NCBI RefSeq assembly: GCF_024449095.1
Contig: NZ_CP024627.1
Span: 2,232,001-2,296,000 of the forward strand
Source: Vibrio coralliilyticus
GTDB lineage: Bacteria; Pseudomonadota; Gammaproteobacteria; Enterobacterales; Vibrionaceae
DNA length: 64,000 nt
Reading direction: 5' to 3'
Shown here: positions 54,222-63,270 of the stretch, piece by piece
Layout: every line of letters starts with the position of its first letter
Position numbering within the stretch: position 1 is the stretch's first letter
The notes under the pieces: model-generated
Databases searched by the model: none
The model's input: the letters and a program-made list of their open reading frames with translations, nothing else
What the model was told of the DNA's origin: nothing
Translations under genes and position numbers: made by a program

Positions 54222-55580
54222 CTAATTTGATTGAAAGAGCTGCGCCAGTTCTGTCAGGCTTTGAGGAAAATCCACAGAGCAGTCTGCCGCTTGCTGAAGG
54301 TATGCCGTCAGCAGTGGATACAAAGCCACCGAGCGATCCAGTTCTGTATCCTGCCCCGGTTGGTAACCTCCCAGTGGAAGTAGATCTTTAACTTGAAGGT
54401 AATTCGAATAAGTCTTGCGAAACTCATTTGCCAAGGTCAGGTGGGCAGGCTGTGAGCAAGCTGTCATACAGCGGCTCACCGAGGCATTAACGTCAATCGC
54501 CGGATAATGCCCTTGTTCTGCCAGTTTGCGAGATAAAACGACATGACCATCAAGAATGGCACGCGCAGAATCAACCACTGGATCTTGCTGATCATCACCT
54601 GCGGCAAGAATGGTATAGATGGCAGTCAGGCTACCATTTGGGTTTTCGCTGTTTCCGGCACGTTCAAGTAGCTGCGGCAAGGCATTAAATACCGATGGTG
54701 GATAGCCTCGAGTGGCAGGCGGTTCACCTAGAGAAAGGGCAATTTCTCGCTGCGCCATCGCATAACGAGTCAAAGAGTCCACCATTAGCAAGACATCTTT
54801 CCCCTTATCACGAAAATACTCTGCAACTCGGTGGCATAGCAGCATGGCTCTAAGACGCATCAGCGGCGATTCGTCTGCTGGCGCAGCAATGATAATCGCC
54901 TTGTCACGTGCTTCAGGAGTCAGGTTAGACTCAATGAATTCACGTACTTCACGACCGCGCTCACCAATCAGGCCTACTACAATGACATCCGCTTCCGTGT
55001 TTTGGGTAATCATTCCCATCAAAACACTTTTCCCTACGCCACTGCCCGCCATTAACCCAATACGCTGACCTTTACCTACCGTAAGCAGGCCATTGATCGC
55101 TCGTACCCCAACATTGAGCGGTGAATCAACGGGTCTACGCTTTAGAGGGTTGATTGGTTTAGGCTCAAGTGAAACGCGATCACCTCCTTGCAAGACAGGT
55201 CCATCATCAAGGGCTTCACCTAGCCCATTCACCACGCGTCCCATCCAGTTTTCGCTGAGCTGAACTGTGCTGTCTCCATCCAGTGGAATCACTTTCGCTC
55301 CCGCAAATAATCCGCCAAGACGACGAATTGGCATCAGATAAGCGATGGTATGATCAAAGCCAACAACCTGCGCTTCAATCATGTCACCTTCCGCTGTCTC
55401 AACTAGGCAGCGTTGTTCAAGCTTAAAGCGACACCCTACCGCTTGCAGCATCAGTCCTGTGACTTTTACCAGTCGCCCCGTGACCCTAGCCACGGGAATG
55501 GAATCCAGCGAAGCAATGGCTTCACTGGTTCGTTCAGACAGAAGATCAAATGCGAGCGTATTACTCATTGTCAGCTTCAA
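54222..55580 (-). CDS. fliI: Flagellar export ATPase FliI (lateral system)
   Basis: A 452-residue FliI/YscN ATPase energising flagellar type III export. The Walker A loop is GLMAGSGVGKSVLMGM near residues 175-190. VDSLTRYAMAQREIALSLGEPPATRGYPPSVF and the catalytic GERGREVREFIE are standard. The last 60 residues fit the C-terminal helical domain contacting FliJ/FliH. It overlaps fliH by 20 bp. Confidence 0.96.
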   Translation of the reverse strand: MKLTMSNTLAFDLLSERTSEAIASLDSIPVARVTGRLVKVTGLMLQAVGCRFKLEQRCLVETAEGDMIEAQVVGFDHTIAYLMPIRRLGGLFAGAKVIPLDGDSTVQLSENWMGRVVNGLGEALDDGPVLQGGDRVSLEPKPINPLKRRPVDSPLNVGVRAINGLLTVGKGQRIGLMAGSGVGKSVLMGMITQNTEADVIVVGLIGERGREVREFIESNLTPEARDKAIIIAAPADESPLMRLRAMLLCHRVAEYFRDKGKDVLLMVDSLTRYAMAQREIALSLGEPPATRGYPPSVFNALPQLLERAGNSENPNGSLTAIYTILAAGDDQQDPVVDSARAILDGHVVLSRKLAEQGHYPAIDVNASVSRCMTACSQPAHLTLANEFRKTYSNYLQVKDLLPLGGYQPGQDTELDRSVALYPLLTAYLQQAADCSVDFPQSLTELAQLFQSN

Positions 55581-56310
55581 CCACCGGTGTCACTTCTTCG
55601 AGCAAGTGCTCTTTGACGTTGTCCATGCAAGCTTGCAAGCGCGAGTCACAGCTGGCGTCCGCCTCAGCATCATCGGTCACCAAATGACACCCGCCAGTCG
55701 GCAGTTCTGGATTGGCGACCAGCTTCCACTCTTTCGGCAATTCCGCATTGATTTGAGTGATGCGGTCAAGATCCTGAGGGTTAAGGTGAACGGTCACCTT
55801 CTCTGTTTTTCCGGGCATCGCTTCGAGAGTTTCATCAACGAGCGCTAGGATTTGTTGTGGCATCAAAGTCAGCTCTGCTCGAATCACCTGTTGTGCGACC
55901 TTTTGTACTAGTTCGCAAATAATGTGTCGCTGCTGTTGCTCACGCTCAGACTGCCAACGTGACAAGGTTTGATAAAGCTCATTTACTGGCTTAGTCGCTT
56001 CAAGAAATGTCTGCTTACCGGACTGTTCACCCGATACGAAGCCTTTCTGGAAACCTTCTTTCTGGCCTTCCAGTAAGCCTTGCTGTTTCCCCTGGCTCAA
56101 CCCTTGGCGAAGGCCTTCTTCATGTCCCTGTTCGAGACCTGTCTGGAACCCTTCTTCAAGCTTTTGTTGCAGGTCTATCTGGGATTCCTGCCAGGAATCA
56201 TCGATGGCAAATTCATCATCGCTTGCCATGGGCTGCGCCAGCGGTGGAAAGCGATGAATGCGATAACCTGATGCCGGAACTTGCAGTAAATTGGATTTCA
56301 CTAGTGACAT
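55561..56310 (-). CDS. fliH: Flagellar assembly protein FliH (lateral system)
   Basis: A 249-residue peripheral-stalk regulator of FliI. Residues about 45-80 contain a glycine-repeat helix of the GxxxG type (LEEGFQTGLEQGHEEGLRQG and similar), a hallmark of FliH/YscL. The C-terminal half (LVQKVAQQVIRAELTLMPQQ, GGCHLVTDDAEADAS) is the FliI-binding domain. It lies 3 bp after fliG. Confidence 0.92.
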   Translation of the reverse strand: MSLVKSNLLQVPASGYRIHRFPPLAQPMASDDEFAIDDSWQESQIDLQQKLEEGFQTGLEQGHEEGLRQGLSQGKQQGLLEGQKEGFQKGFVSGEQSGKQTFLEATKPVNELYQTLSRWQSEREQQQRHIICELVQKVAQQVIRAELTLMPQQILALVDETLEAMPGKTEKVTVHLNPQDLDRITQINAELPKEWKLVANPELPTGGCHLVTDDAEADASCDSRLQACMDNVKEHLLEEVTPVVEADNE

Positions 56311-56313
56311 GCT

Positions 56314-57333
56314 TTACTCCACTGTAGGTTCGTCATAAAGCACGAGTTCGATTTCACCCGCCTCATCCAGCTCACGTACGATCTGCATGATTTCTTGTCT
56401 GGCGCGCTCCACTCGACTTAGTGGCACCGCTCCGCGAATTTCCATGTCGTCTTCCAGTGCTTTGACCATGCGCTGTGGCATTGCACTTTTAATGGTTTGC
56501 TGAAGAAGAATCTCTGCACCTTTCAGAGCCACACCCCAAAGTTCGAGTGGAACTTGCTGAACCAAGCGATCCATTGTTTCTTCTCTCTGTCGACCTAGCA
56601 CCATGAAGTCGAACATGTTTTGCTCAATTTCACTCACCACTTCTTCATCGTGCAACTTGAGCATTTCCATCAGTGAACCACGGTCACCTTCAAATCGGTT
56701 AATGATGTCCGCCACTTGTTTAACTCCAGAGAGCGGAGCACTCTGACTGACCGATACTTGTTCAATACAGCGTTCAATCAGGTCATTCAGATCGCTCGCA
56801 ACCTGATGGTCAATATCCTGAAGCTGAGCAATCCGATACAGGAGTTCATCATGGTAGTCTTCAGGTAAATGCTTGAGCACTGTTGATGAGCTTTCCGGTG
56901 GCAGGTAGGCTAGAAATATCGCCTGCATCTGCGGGTGCTCATTAGATATGAATCGGGCTAAAACCTCAGCTTCGACCCACTGTAAGCGCTGCATATTATT
57001 CCGAATCTCATCACCGTATAGGTTGTTGAGCAGCCCTTTGGCTAAGTCATTACCCAGCGCTTTACGCAGTGTGTTCGACAGATACTCTTTTGACGCTCCA
57101 CGGATGCCACTGTGTTGACGAAAGTCTTCAAAAAAGTGCTGGATAACGCCGTTGGCACTATCACTTTTTATCCCACTCAATTTCGCCATGGCTTTTGTCA
57201 CACGCTGGGTTTCATCTCGAGTGAAGTTACGCAGCACTTTGGCAGCGGCGTCTTCACCCATGCCGAGAAGAACCAGAGCGGTTTGCTCTACGTGACTAAG
57301 CGTTGCTTTCTGCTTTGACTCTGCTGTGTTCAT
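56314..57333 (-). CDS. fliG: Flagellar motor switch protein FliG (lateral system)
   Basis: A 339-residue FliG, the rotor ring protein that transmits torque from the stator. The N-terminal domain (VEQTALVLLGMGEDAAAKVL) binds FliF. The middle (EHPQMQAIFLAYLPPESS) includes the EHPQ motif that binds FliM. The C-terminal torque domain shows NMFDFMVL and the charged helix EDDMEIRGAVPLSRVERARQE typical of FliG. Its first 38 bases overlap the fliF 3' end. Confidence 0.96.
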   Translation of the reverse strand: MNTAESKQKATLSHVEQTALVLLGMGEDAAAKVLRNFTRDETQRVTKAMAKLSGIKSDSANGVIQHFFEDFRQHSGIRGASKEYLSNTLRKALGNDLAKGLLNNLYGDEIRNNMQRLQWVEAEVLARFISNEHPQMQAIFLAYLPPESSSTVLKHLPEDYHDELLYRIAQLQDIDHQVASDLNDLIERCIEQVSVSQSAPLSGVKQVADIINRFEGDRGSLMEMLKLHDEEVVSEIEQNMFDFMVLGRQREETMDRLVQQVPLELWGVALKGAEILLQQTIKSAMPQRMVKALEDDMEIRGAVPLSRVERARQEIMQIVRELDEAGEIELVLYDEPTVE

Positions 57334-59044
57334 TCACATTTACCCATTGTTTTAGTACTTCGGCGACTCGTTCAGGTTCTTCGTTAGCAATTAACTGCAA
57401 GTGTTTCAACTGAATCTCCAGTGGCGATCCGGCTGGCGGTAACATGTCATTCCCCACGTCCAGACCAGAGGAAGCGGCAATGCCTTTTTCAGATAACTTG
57501 CGATTCAGTGCTTCTTCACGTTCACGTTCTTCACGCGTTTGCAGATTGTCGAAAATAGGCTCTTCCTGAGGTTCGGCGAACTCCAATTCTTGAGAGCGCA
57601 TGTCTGCACCCGTCAGATGCATGATAAGTGGGCGCAGCACGAAGAAAATCATCGCCATACCCAGCATGCCTCCTATCACGTAACGCATCGGCTGCTGAAT
57701 CGTTGGGTCCTGCCACCAAGGAATAGTCGGTGGTGCCTCAATCGCTAGCGGTGTAAAGCTAAAACTCATCAAACTGAGGCTGTCACCACGGTCAGCTGCA
57801 ATACCCACAGCGTCAGTGACCATAGTAGAAATCTGAGCTTTTTCGTCCGCAGTCCAAGCTGTACCATTTGGCGCCGCGGCTTCATTGAGCAAGACAGAGA
57901 CACTGAGCTTTTCAATCTGGCCCTGTTGATAGTGTGTGCGTCGCACGCTACTTCCCACTGCATACTGACGATTGACTTCAGAGCGAGCATTGGTGTTTTG
58001 GCTATCTTGGGTCGGGACTTCACCGGTTACAGGGGGCTGATTACTCAATGTTCCCGGCACACCTAACGCAATCTGATCAACCGAATTGTTGGAGATGGTG
58101 TGCTCATTCCGGACGATCGGCGTGTTATCCAGGATTTCTTGAGTTTCTTCCACCTGGCTGAAGTCCAGATCCGCCGCCACTTGCACGCGAAAGTTACTCG
58201 GCCCAACAATCGGAGTTAGCATATCGGACGCGCGCTGAATAATTTGTTTCTCAACGTTCTTCTGATACTCAAGATATTTGGCATTGACCTTACCGGCTTC
58301 CGCAGAGGCGACATCGGCACTGAGCAAGCGACCATATTGATCAATCACAGAGACTAGCTCAGGCTTCATTCCAGTTACACTGCCAACAACCAGATTAATG
58401 ATCGCTTCGACCTGCTCCGGCTTCAAATCTTCACCCGGTTTAAGTTCAAGCATGACTGATGCTGAAGGCGCTTCGCTGTTTTGTCTCACAAAGAGCGTTT
58501 GTCTCGGTATGGCTAGGTGAACACGAGCATTGGAAACTGCATTGAGAGACATGATGGTACGTACCAATTCACCTTCCAAACCATGGCGATAGCGCGCAGT
58601 TTCCATAAACTGACTGGTGCCAAGCGAGCTGTCTTCTTTGAGTGAGTCCAAACCTGTTGGTAGCTTGGCTTTCACACCCTTTGCCGCCAACAACATTCTG
58701 ATCTTAGCCACTTCACCTTCGGGCACTAATACTTGGCCATTTTGCTCTTGAAGTCGGTAATTGATACCTTCGGATTCAAGAACAGAGACAATTTCACCAG
58801 TATCAAATCTTTCTTGTTGACTGTACAACGGACGGTAGCTCTGCGTTGAGCTCCAAAGGGCCACCACAATGATGGCCGCTACAATGGCAGCTAGCACAGC
58901 AGACAGAACCAGATTTCTCTGACTGTTTGACCACAACTGTTTTAATTTATGAGTAAAATCTTCCATTCCCCGAGTCGAGGAAGTTTGCGTACTGGCAGTG
59001 CTAAATGTTCCACCACCTGCAACTTGTGTTGTTAAGTCTGACAT
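57296..59044 (-). CDS. fliF: Flagellar MS-ring protein FliF (lateral system)
   Basis: A 582-residue MS-ring subunit with two membrane helices (LVLSAVLAAIVAAIIVVALW near the start, YVIGGMLGMAMIFFVLRPLI near residue 460). Between them are the ring-building motifs, with FMETARYRHGLEGELVRTI, ISNARVHLAIPRQTLF-type and VQVAADLDFSQVEETQE. The C-terminal tail binds FliG. It lies 3 bp after fliE. Confidence 0.96.
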   Translation of the reverse strand: MSDLTTQVAGGGTFSTASTQTSSTRGMEDFTHKLKQLWSNSQRNLVLSAVLAAIVAAIIVVALWSSTQSYRPLYSQQERFDTGEIVSVLESEGINYRLQEQNGQVLVPEGEVAKIRMLLAAKGVKAKLPTGLDSLKEDSSLGTSQFMETARYRHGLEGELVRTIMSLNAVSNARVHLAIPRQTLFVRQNSEAPSASVMLELKPGEDLKPEQVEAIINLVVGSVTGMKPELVSVIDQYGRLLSADVASAEAGKVNAKYLEYQKNVEKQIIQRASDMLTPIVGPSNFRVQVAADLDFSQVEETQEILDNTPIVRNEHTISNNSVDQIALGVPGTLSNQPPVTGEVPTQDSQNTNARSEVNRQYAVGSSVRRTHYQQGQIEKLSVSVLLNEAAAPNGTAWTADEKAQISTMVTDAVGIAADRGDSLSLMSFSFTPLAIEAPPTIPWWQDPTIQQPMRYVIGGMLGMAMIFFVLRPLIMHLTGADMRSQELEFAEPQEEPIFDNLQTREEREREEALNRKLSEKGIAASSGLDVGNDMLPPAGSPLEIQLKHLQLIANEEPERVAEVLKQWVNVNEHSRVKAESNA

Positions 59045-59047
59045 GGA

Positions 59048-59404
59048 TTACACCGGCATCTTCATAATATCTTCAAACGAGGTCACGACCTTGTTACGTA
59101 CCTGCATCAATGCATTGAACGACAGGCTGGCTTTCTGGCTAGCGATCATAGCTCCGACTAAATCATCACTTTTCCCTGTCTCTACTGCGGTCATTTTTTG
59201 ACTGGCTGCCGACTGGTGTTGATTAACCGTATCAAGCACATTGGTCATTGCGGTGGAAAATGAGAGAGGCTGATTCACCTGCTGCACATCAAGTGGATTG
59301 GCAGAAACCGCGAACTCGGGTTGAATCTGAGTACGCATTGCATCCATTTTGGATAGCATTAGCTGTTCTGCGGTCATTGCACTGTTTATTGGTTGACTTG
59401 CCAT
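59048..59404 (-). CDS. fliE: Flagellar MS-ring-rod junction protein FliE (lateral system)
   Basis: A 118-residue helical protein joining the MS ring to the proximal rod and exported early. The C-terminal KASLSFNALMQVRNKVVTSF segment carries the conserved FliE pattern. It starts 12 bp after the lafK stop and is cotranscribed with fliF. Confidence 0.93.
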   Translation of the reverse strand: MASQPINSAMTAEQLMLSKMDAMRTQIQPEFAVSANPLDVQQVNQPLSFSTAMTNVLDTVNQHQSAASQKMTAVETGKSDDLVGAMIASQKASLSFNALMQVRNKVVTSFEDIMKMPV

Positions 59405-59416
59405 AACTTATCCTCC

Positions 59417-60748
59417 TTAAGCAGCCGAGCCTAGAGCCGACTGTAGATCAATACCTTGTTCGCGCATTGCCGCTAGTTTGTAGCGCAAAGCGCGCGTTGT
59501 GACACCAAGTGCGTTTGCCGTCTTGGTTCGATTGCCGCCATACTGGCGGAGTTGTTCAAGAATGTACTGGTATTCAGCCTGTTTTTTAGCCTCAACATGC
59601 CCCATGCTCTGTGAAGGCGTGGCTGTTTCAACTGGGCTGATGAGCTCAACTGGTAACATCAGATCATGCGCGGTAATGTAGTCACCGTGTCGCATAACCA
59701 AAGCACGCTGGATAACATTTTCCAGCTCTCGGATATTGCCAGGCCAGTGATACTGGCTAAGAGCCATCATGGCATCTTGGGAGAGATGACATTGGCTGCC
59801 ATCCTGATATTTGTTAATAAAAAACTGACTGATAGGTAAGATGTCTTCACTGCGCTCTCGTAGAGGAGGCCAATGCAGGGGTAATACATCCAATCGGTAG
59901 TAAAGATCTTCGCGGAACGTGCCATTTTTCACTTCTTCGCGCAGATCTTTGTTTGTCGCCGCAATCACTCGAATATCAAGTTGAATCGGCTTATGACTGC
60001 CTACTCGCTCTACTTCGCGCTCTTGAAGTACACGCAGAAGCTTGGCCTGAACCGCAGGCGTCATCTCACCGATTTCATCCAGCAGTATGGTTCCATTATT
60101 CGCTTCTTCGAACTTGCCGCTTTGAGAATGAGTTGCCCCAGTGAAAGCCCCTTTGACATGACCAAACAACACAGCTTCAAGCATAGATTCGGGGATAGCG
60201 GCACAGTTTACAGCGATGAATGGGCCACTTGAGCGTGGAGAATGTTCGTGGACGTAACGCGCCAACACTTCTTTACCGGTGCCGGATTCTCCCGTCACCA
60301 AGACACTGGCATTCGTACACGCTGCACGGTGAGCGAGCTGAAGTACCTGTTTGCTCCGCCATGACTCGGCAACAATGTTGGCCATTGGTTTACCAATCAC
60401 TTCAACGCGGCGTAAAAGGTTGACTAACTGACTATTTTCAAAAGGACGAAGCAGATAATCCGTCGCGCCAGCCTTCATGGTTTCAGCGGCTAAGATTCCC
60501 TGCTCTTGTTCAACAATTGCTATAGCCACTCCATTACTCGATGTCTTTTGATGACAACTGACGAATTCTCTGACACACATGTCAGGCAGGTTTGAACTCA
60601 CCAAAGTAATGGGCATCGCGCCTTCAAGCAGCGCACTTCGCCCCGTCCGAGCGTGAGTCACTCGATAACCTGAATCCTCTAACACTCTAATGACTGGCTG
60701 AGCAAATTCATCCTTTGGCTCAACTAACAAGATATTTGTCTCTGTCAT
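59417..60748 (-). CDS. lafK: Sigma-54-dependent lateral flagellar regulator LafK
   Basis: A 443-residue NtrC-type activator. The first 120 residues are a degenerate receiver: where LuxO has the acceptor Asp this protein reads ITLVSSNLPDM, with Ser in its place, so it is unlikely to be phosphorylated there. The AAA+ domain is intact with [30 protein letters not shown] (GAFTGA) and GTILLDEIGEM. The Fis-type helix-turn-helix ends NRTKTANALGVTTRALRYKL. In V. parahaemolyticus LafK is the first-tier regulator of lateral flagella; it lies in the same motY-lafK-fliEFGHIJ order here. Confidence 0.93.
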   Translation of the reverse strand: MTETNILLVEPKDEFAQPVIRVLEDSGYRVTHARTGRSALLEGAMPITLVSSNLPDMCVREFVSCHQKTSSNGVAIAIVEQEQGILAAETMKAGATDYLLRPFENSQLVNLLRRVEVIGKPMANIVAESWRSKQVLQLAHRAACTNASVLVTGESGTGKEVLARYVHEHSPRSSGPFIAVNCAAIPESMLEAVLFGHVKGAFTGATHSQSGKFEEANNGTILLDEIGEMTPAVQAKLLRVLQEREVERVGSHKPIQLDIRVIAATNKDLREEVKNGTFREDLYYRLDVLPLHWPPLRERSEDILPISQFFINKYQDGSQCHLSQDAMMALSQYHWPGNIRELENVIQRALVMRHGDYITAHDLMLPVELISPVETATPSQSMGHVEAKKQAEYQYILEQLRQYGGNRTKTANALGVTTRALRYKLAAMREQGIDLQSALGSAA

Positions 60749-60750
60749 TT

Positions 60751-61659
60751 TTAAGCCTTTTCCATTTCGTTAATTTTTCTAATTTTTGTGGGTATTACTG
60801 CTTCATCATTGCGTACCAGTCTTAACGTCACACGACGATTCTTCGCTTGCCCTTCTGGTGTTGCATTACTGGCGATGGGGTACCGAGAACCATGAGACCG
60901 TACTTCTATTCTTGCGTCCTCTATACCGTATTTTTTAAGTGCCTTAGCCACCAACTCGGCTCGTTGCTTTGAGATGGTTAAATTAGCCACCTTGGAACCA
61001 ATGTTGTCGGTATAACCATCAATGAGAATTTTACTGATATTGTTATCGGCTCGAAGATAGGTGTTTAGTGCATCAAGCGTATTCGTTTGTTGGGTGGTTA
61101 GTTGGCGTTGGCCAAGCTCAAATGAGAGAGTGATATTTCGTGCTTGAGCATAGGACATACTTGGTAAGGAGGATTGGCAGCGACGAAATTGGGTGAGAGC
61201 AGTCTGAATTCGAATCGTCGGGAGAATATAGGCTCTATAATCGGAAGCGTTTCTTCCGCTAAAAGCAAACTTTATCCAATGTCCAGCTTCCATGTTATTC
61301 AACAATTCAGCCATATTATGCTTAAAAGTAGAATACTGATTATTAATAGTCGTATTCTGACTGATGAGTAGAAGTTCATTTTCATTACTCCATGGCGCTG
61401 GATAACTATATAACTTCCCACTGTTCCAGTTTTTATTATTCTTCTCTACTTGTGTATGGAAATATATGTTTCCCACTTCTTCAGAGCGGAAATAAAACTT
61501 CCCATAGGAAGAGTCTTCATACTCCAAATTACACACTAAGCTACTCCCTTTATAAACCCAATCTACTTCATCCATAGGAACTTCTACTTCAGTGTCAGCA
61601 AAAGAAGAACAATGAAAGAGTAAAGCTAATAAATATATTTTCTGAGCTTTAGTATTCAT
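60751..61659 (-). CDS. motY: MotY-like OmpA-family protein (lateral motor)
   Basis: A 302-residue exported protein. The signal peptide runs to about residue 21 (FHCSSFA before DTEVE). The N-terminal domain of about 150 residues is followed by an OmpA-type peptidoglycan-binding domain, with NISKILIDGYTDNIGSKVANL and KQRAELVAKALKKYGIEDARIEV. MotY forms the T ring that anchors stators in Vibrio flagellar motors. Place at the head of the lafK operon matches lateral motY in V. parahaemolyticus. The stop is 3 bp from lafK. Confidence 0.87.
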   Translation of the reverse strand: MNTKAQKIYLLALLFHCSSFADTEVEVPMDEVDWVYKGSSLVCNLEYEDSSYGKFYFRSEEVGNIYFHTQVEKNNKNWNSGKLYSYPAPWSNENELLLISQNTTINNQYSTFKHNMAELLNNMEAGHWIKFAFSGRNASDYRAYILPTIRIQTALTQFRRCQSSLPSMSYAQARNITLSFELGQRQLTTQQTNTLDALNTYLRADNNISKILIDGYTDNIGSKVANLTISKQRAELVAKALKKYGIEDARIEVRSHGSRYPIASNATPEGQAKNRRVTLRLVRNDEAVIPTKIRKINEMEKA

Positions 61660-62072
61660 GATGTTATATGAGCGCCATTAAATAAAAAGAAGAATCATCT
61701 AATTAGAATTAAATAAGATATATCATTGAATTCGTGAATTTATAATTGTCTACATTTCGACCACCACCCTCAGGCACTGGCACAATGTAATTAACATGTA
61801 ACAAATCAATAAAATCATTAAAAACCAAAAAGATAAAACAGAACAACAAACTGATAACAACTAGAAATCATCATTCGTCATTTGTATACATCGAAAACTA
61901 ACCTGTTTTATTTTTTATGAGAAGATATATATTACGACTTAAAATCAACATATGGAGTAAAGTCACAAATTTTATAAAACGGGGTTATTTATAACAAATT
62001 TTTCTATGTAGACTTGCGCCAATTGAGTTAGAAAATTTAAAAATCGCTTTGTCAAGACATGGTAAAATATAA
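61660..62072. other. Divergent control region between motY and fliM
   Basis: A very AT-rich region of 413 bp holding no gene. It must contain promoters for motY-lafK-fliE and fliM-fliN-fliP in opposite directions. I found no convincing sigma-54 element (GG-N10-GC) on the plus strand; TGGCAC near 61794 lacks the GC at the right spacing. Confidence 0.5.
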
Positions 62073-62888
62073 ATGGAAAGTAGCAGCAAGATATCTATTC
62101 CAGACTATCAGACTCTAAGCATAGAATCTTTAGGGAAACCTATTCACGTAATTCGAGACAGATTGGATGATTTAATATCCACCTCGTGTAACGGCCTGAC
62201 TTATGAGCTGCAGAACTGGTTAAAAACACATCACGCAGATGTCAATATAAATCAAGTTTCACTGCATACTTTTACACCAAGTGAAATGGATAAGTCTTTT
62301 ATCAGTACTTTTAGGCATGACGAGGGTGGGCGAGTATTTATCTATACCGATAGTCAGATACTGATTAAATTAGCTGATAGCTTTTACAACGCAAGGATGG
62401 AAAGAAGCCATAGTTCACTCAATAACAGTGATTTACGACTTCAGGAAAAAATTGGCAGACTGATTATTAACTGGTTGGCGCCCGAAGAAATGTGGTCTGA
62501 CTGTGAATTTGAGCCAGCACAAGGGACAGGCCTTCACGCCACCATTGAAGTCAACCTCAACAATCACCAAGGTACCATCCACCTTAAGCTAGATGAACAG
62601 CTTGTCGCCACCTTAACCGAACAATTGGATTTGCAACCCAAAGAGTCCATGTACGAGCCATTCTGCCAATCTCTGGCAGCAACGCCTGTCAAACTCAATG
62701 TCTTACTTAGTAAAAAAACCATGCCGCTCAGTGAAGTCATTTCACTGCAACCTAACGATATATTACCCATCGAGTTATTGTCTTCCGCTCCTGTGAGCAT
62801 TGGTCAAGAACAGCTTTTTTCTGGTCGAGTTGCAGAGAATGATGGGCAACTAGTTTTAATTCTTAATCACGATAAGGACTCTTTTTAA
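62073..62888 (+). CDS. fliM: Flagellar motor switch protein FliM (short, lateral type)
   Basis: A 271-residue FliM-like switch protein, assigned mainly from position before fliN and fliP and from the C-terminal SpoA-like domain (LPIELLSSAPVSIGQEQLFSGRVAEND). It is shorter than polar FliM (about 350). It lacks the N-terminal LSQxEIDALL peptide that binds CheY-P, starting instead MESSSKISIPDYQTL. It should still form the C ring with FliG and FliN. Its stop overlaps the fliN start by one base. Confidence 0.85.
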   Translation: MESSSKISIPDYQTLSIESLGKPIHVIRDRLDDLISTSCNGLTYELQNWLKTHHADVNINQVSLHTFTPSEMDKSFISTFRHDEGGRVFIYTDSQILIKLADSFYNARMERSHSSLNNSDLRLQEKIGRLIINWLAPEEMWSDCEFEPAQGTGLHATIEVNLNNHQGTIHLKLDEQLVATLTEQLDLQPKESMYEPFCQSLAATPVKLNVLLSKKTMPLSEVISLQPNDILPIELLSSAPVSIGQEQLFSGRVAENDGQLVLILNHDKDSF

Positions 62889-63256
62889 TGAGCGAGACAA
62901 CAGAAACTGCCACATTTAATGGCGAAGAGCTGAACTTTGATGATTTTCAACTGGAAGATTCACACACCGATATTCTCGATGCCGCGGTACCAACACCAGA
63001 ACGTGATCTGAGCTTTTTCAAAAATATTCCGGTTACCGTCACTCTGGAAGTCGCCAGTAAAGATATTGCTTTGGGCGATCTAATGAAAGCTGGCGAAGGC
63101 AGTGTTATTGAGCTTGATAAACTCAATGGCGAGCCCCTCGATGTTAAAGTCAACGGATCGTTGATGGGCCATGCTGAAGTGGTGGTTGTGAACGAAAAAT
63201 ATGGCCTGAGATTGATTGATATTGTCGATTCGGCTCTGACCTCCGCAGTTGAATAA
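62888..63256 (+). CDS. fliN: Flagellar motor switch protein FliN (lateral system)
   Basis: A 122-residue FliN with an acidic N-terminal tail of about 45 residues and a complete SpoA/surface-presentation domain (FFKNIPVTVTLEVASKDIALGDLMKAGEGSVIELDK, VKVNGSLMGHAEVVVVNEKYGLRLIDIV). It forms the lower C ring with FliM and helps dock FliH. It follows fliM without a gap. Confidence 0.95.
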   Translation: MSETTETATFNGEELNFDDFQLEDSHTDILDAAVPTPERDLSFFKNIPVTVTLEVASKDIALGDLMKAGEGSVIELDKLNGEPLDVKVNGSLMGHAEVVVVNEKYGLRLIDIVDSALTSAVE

Positions 63257-63270
63257 GGGTTCACAGAAAC

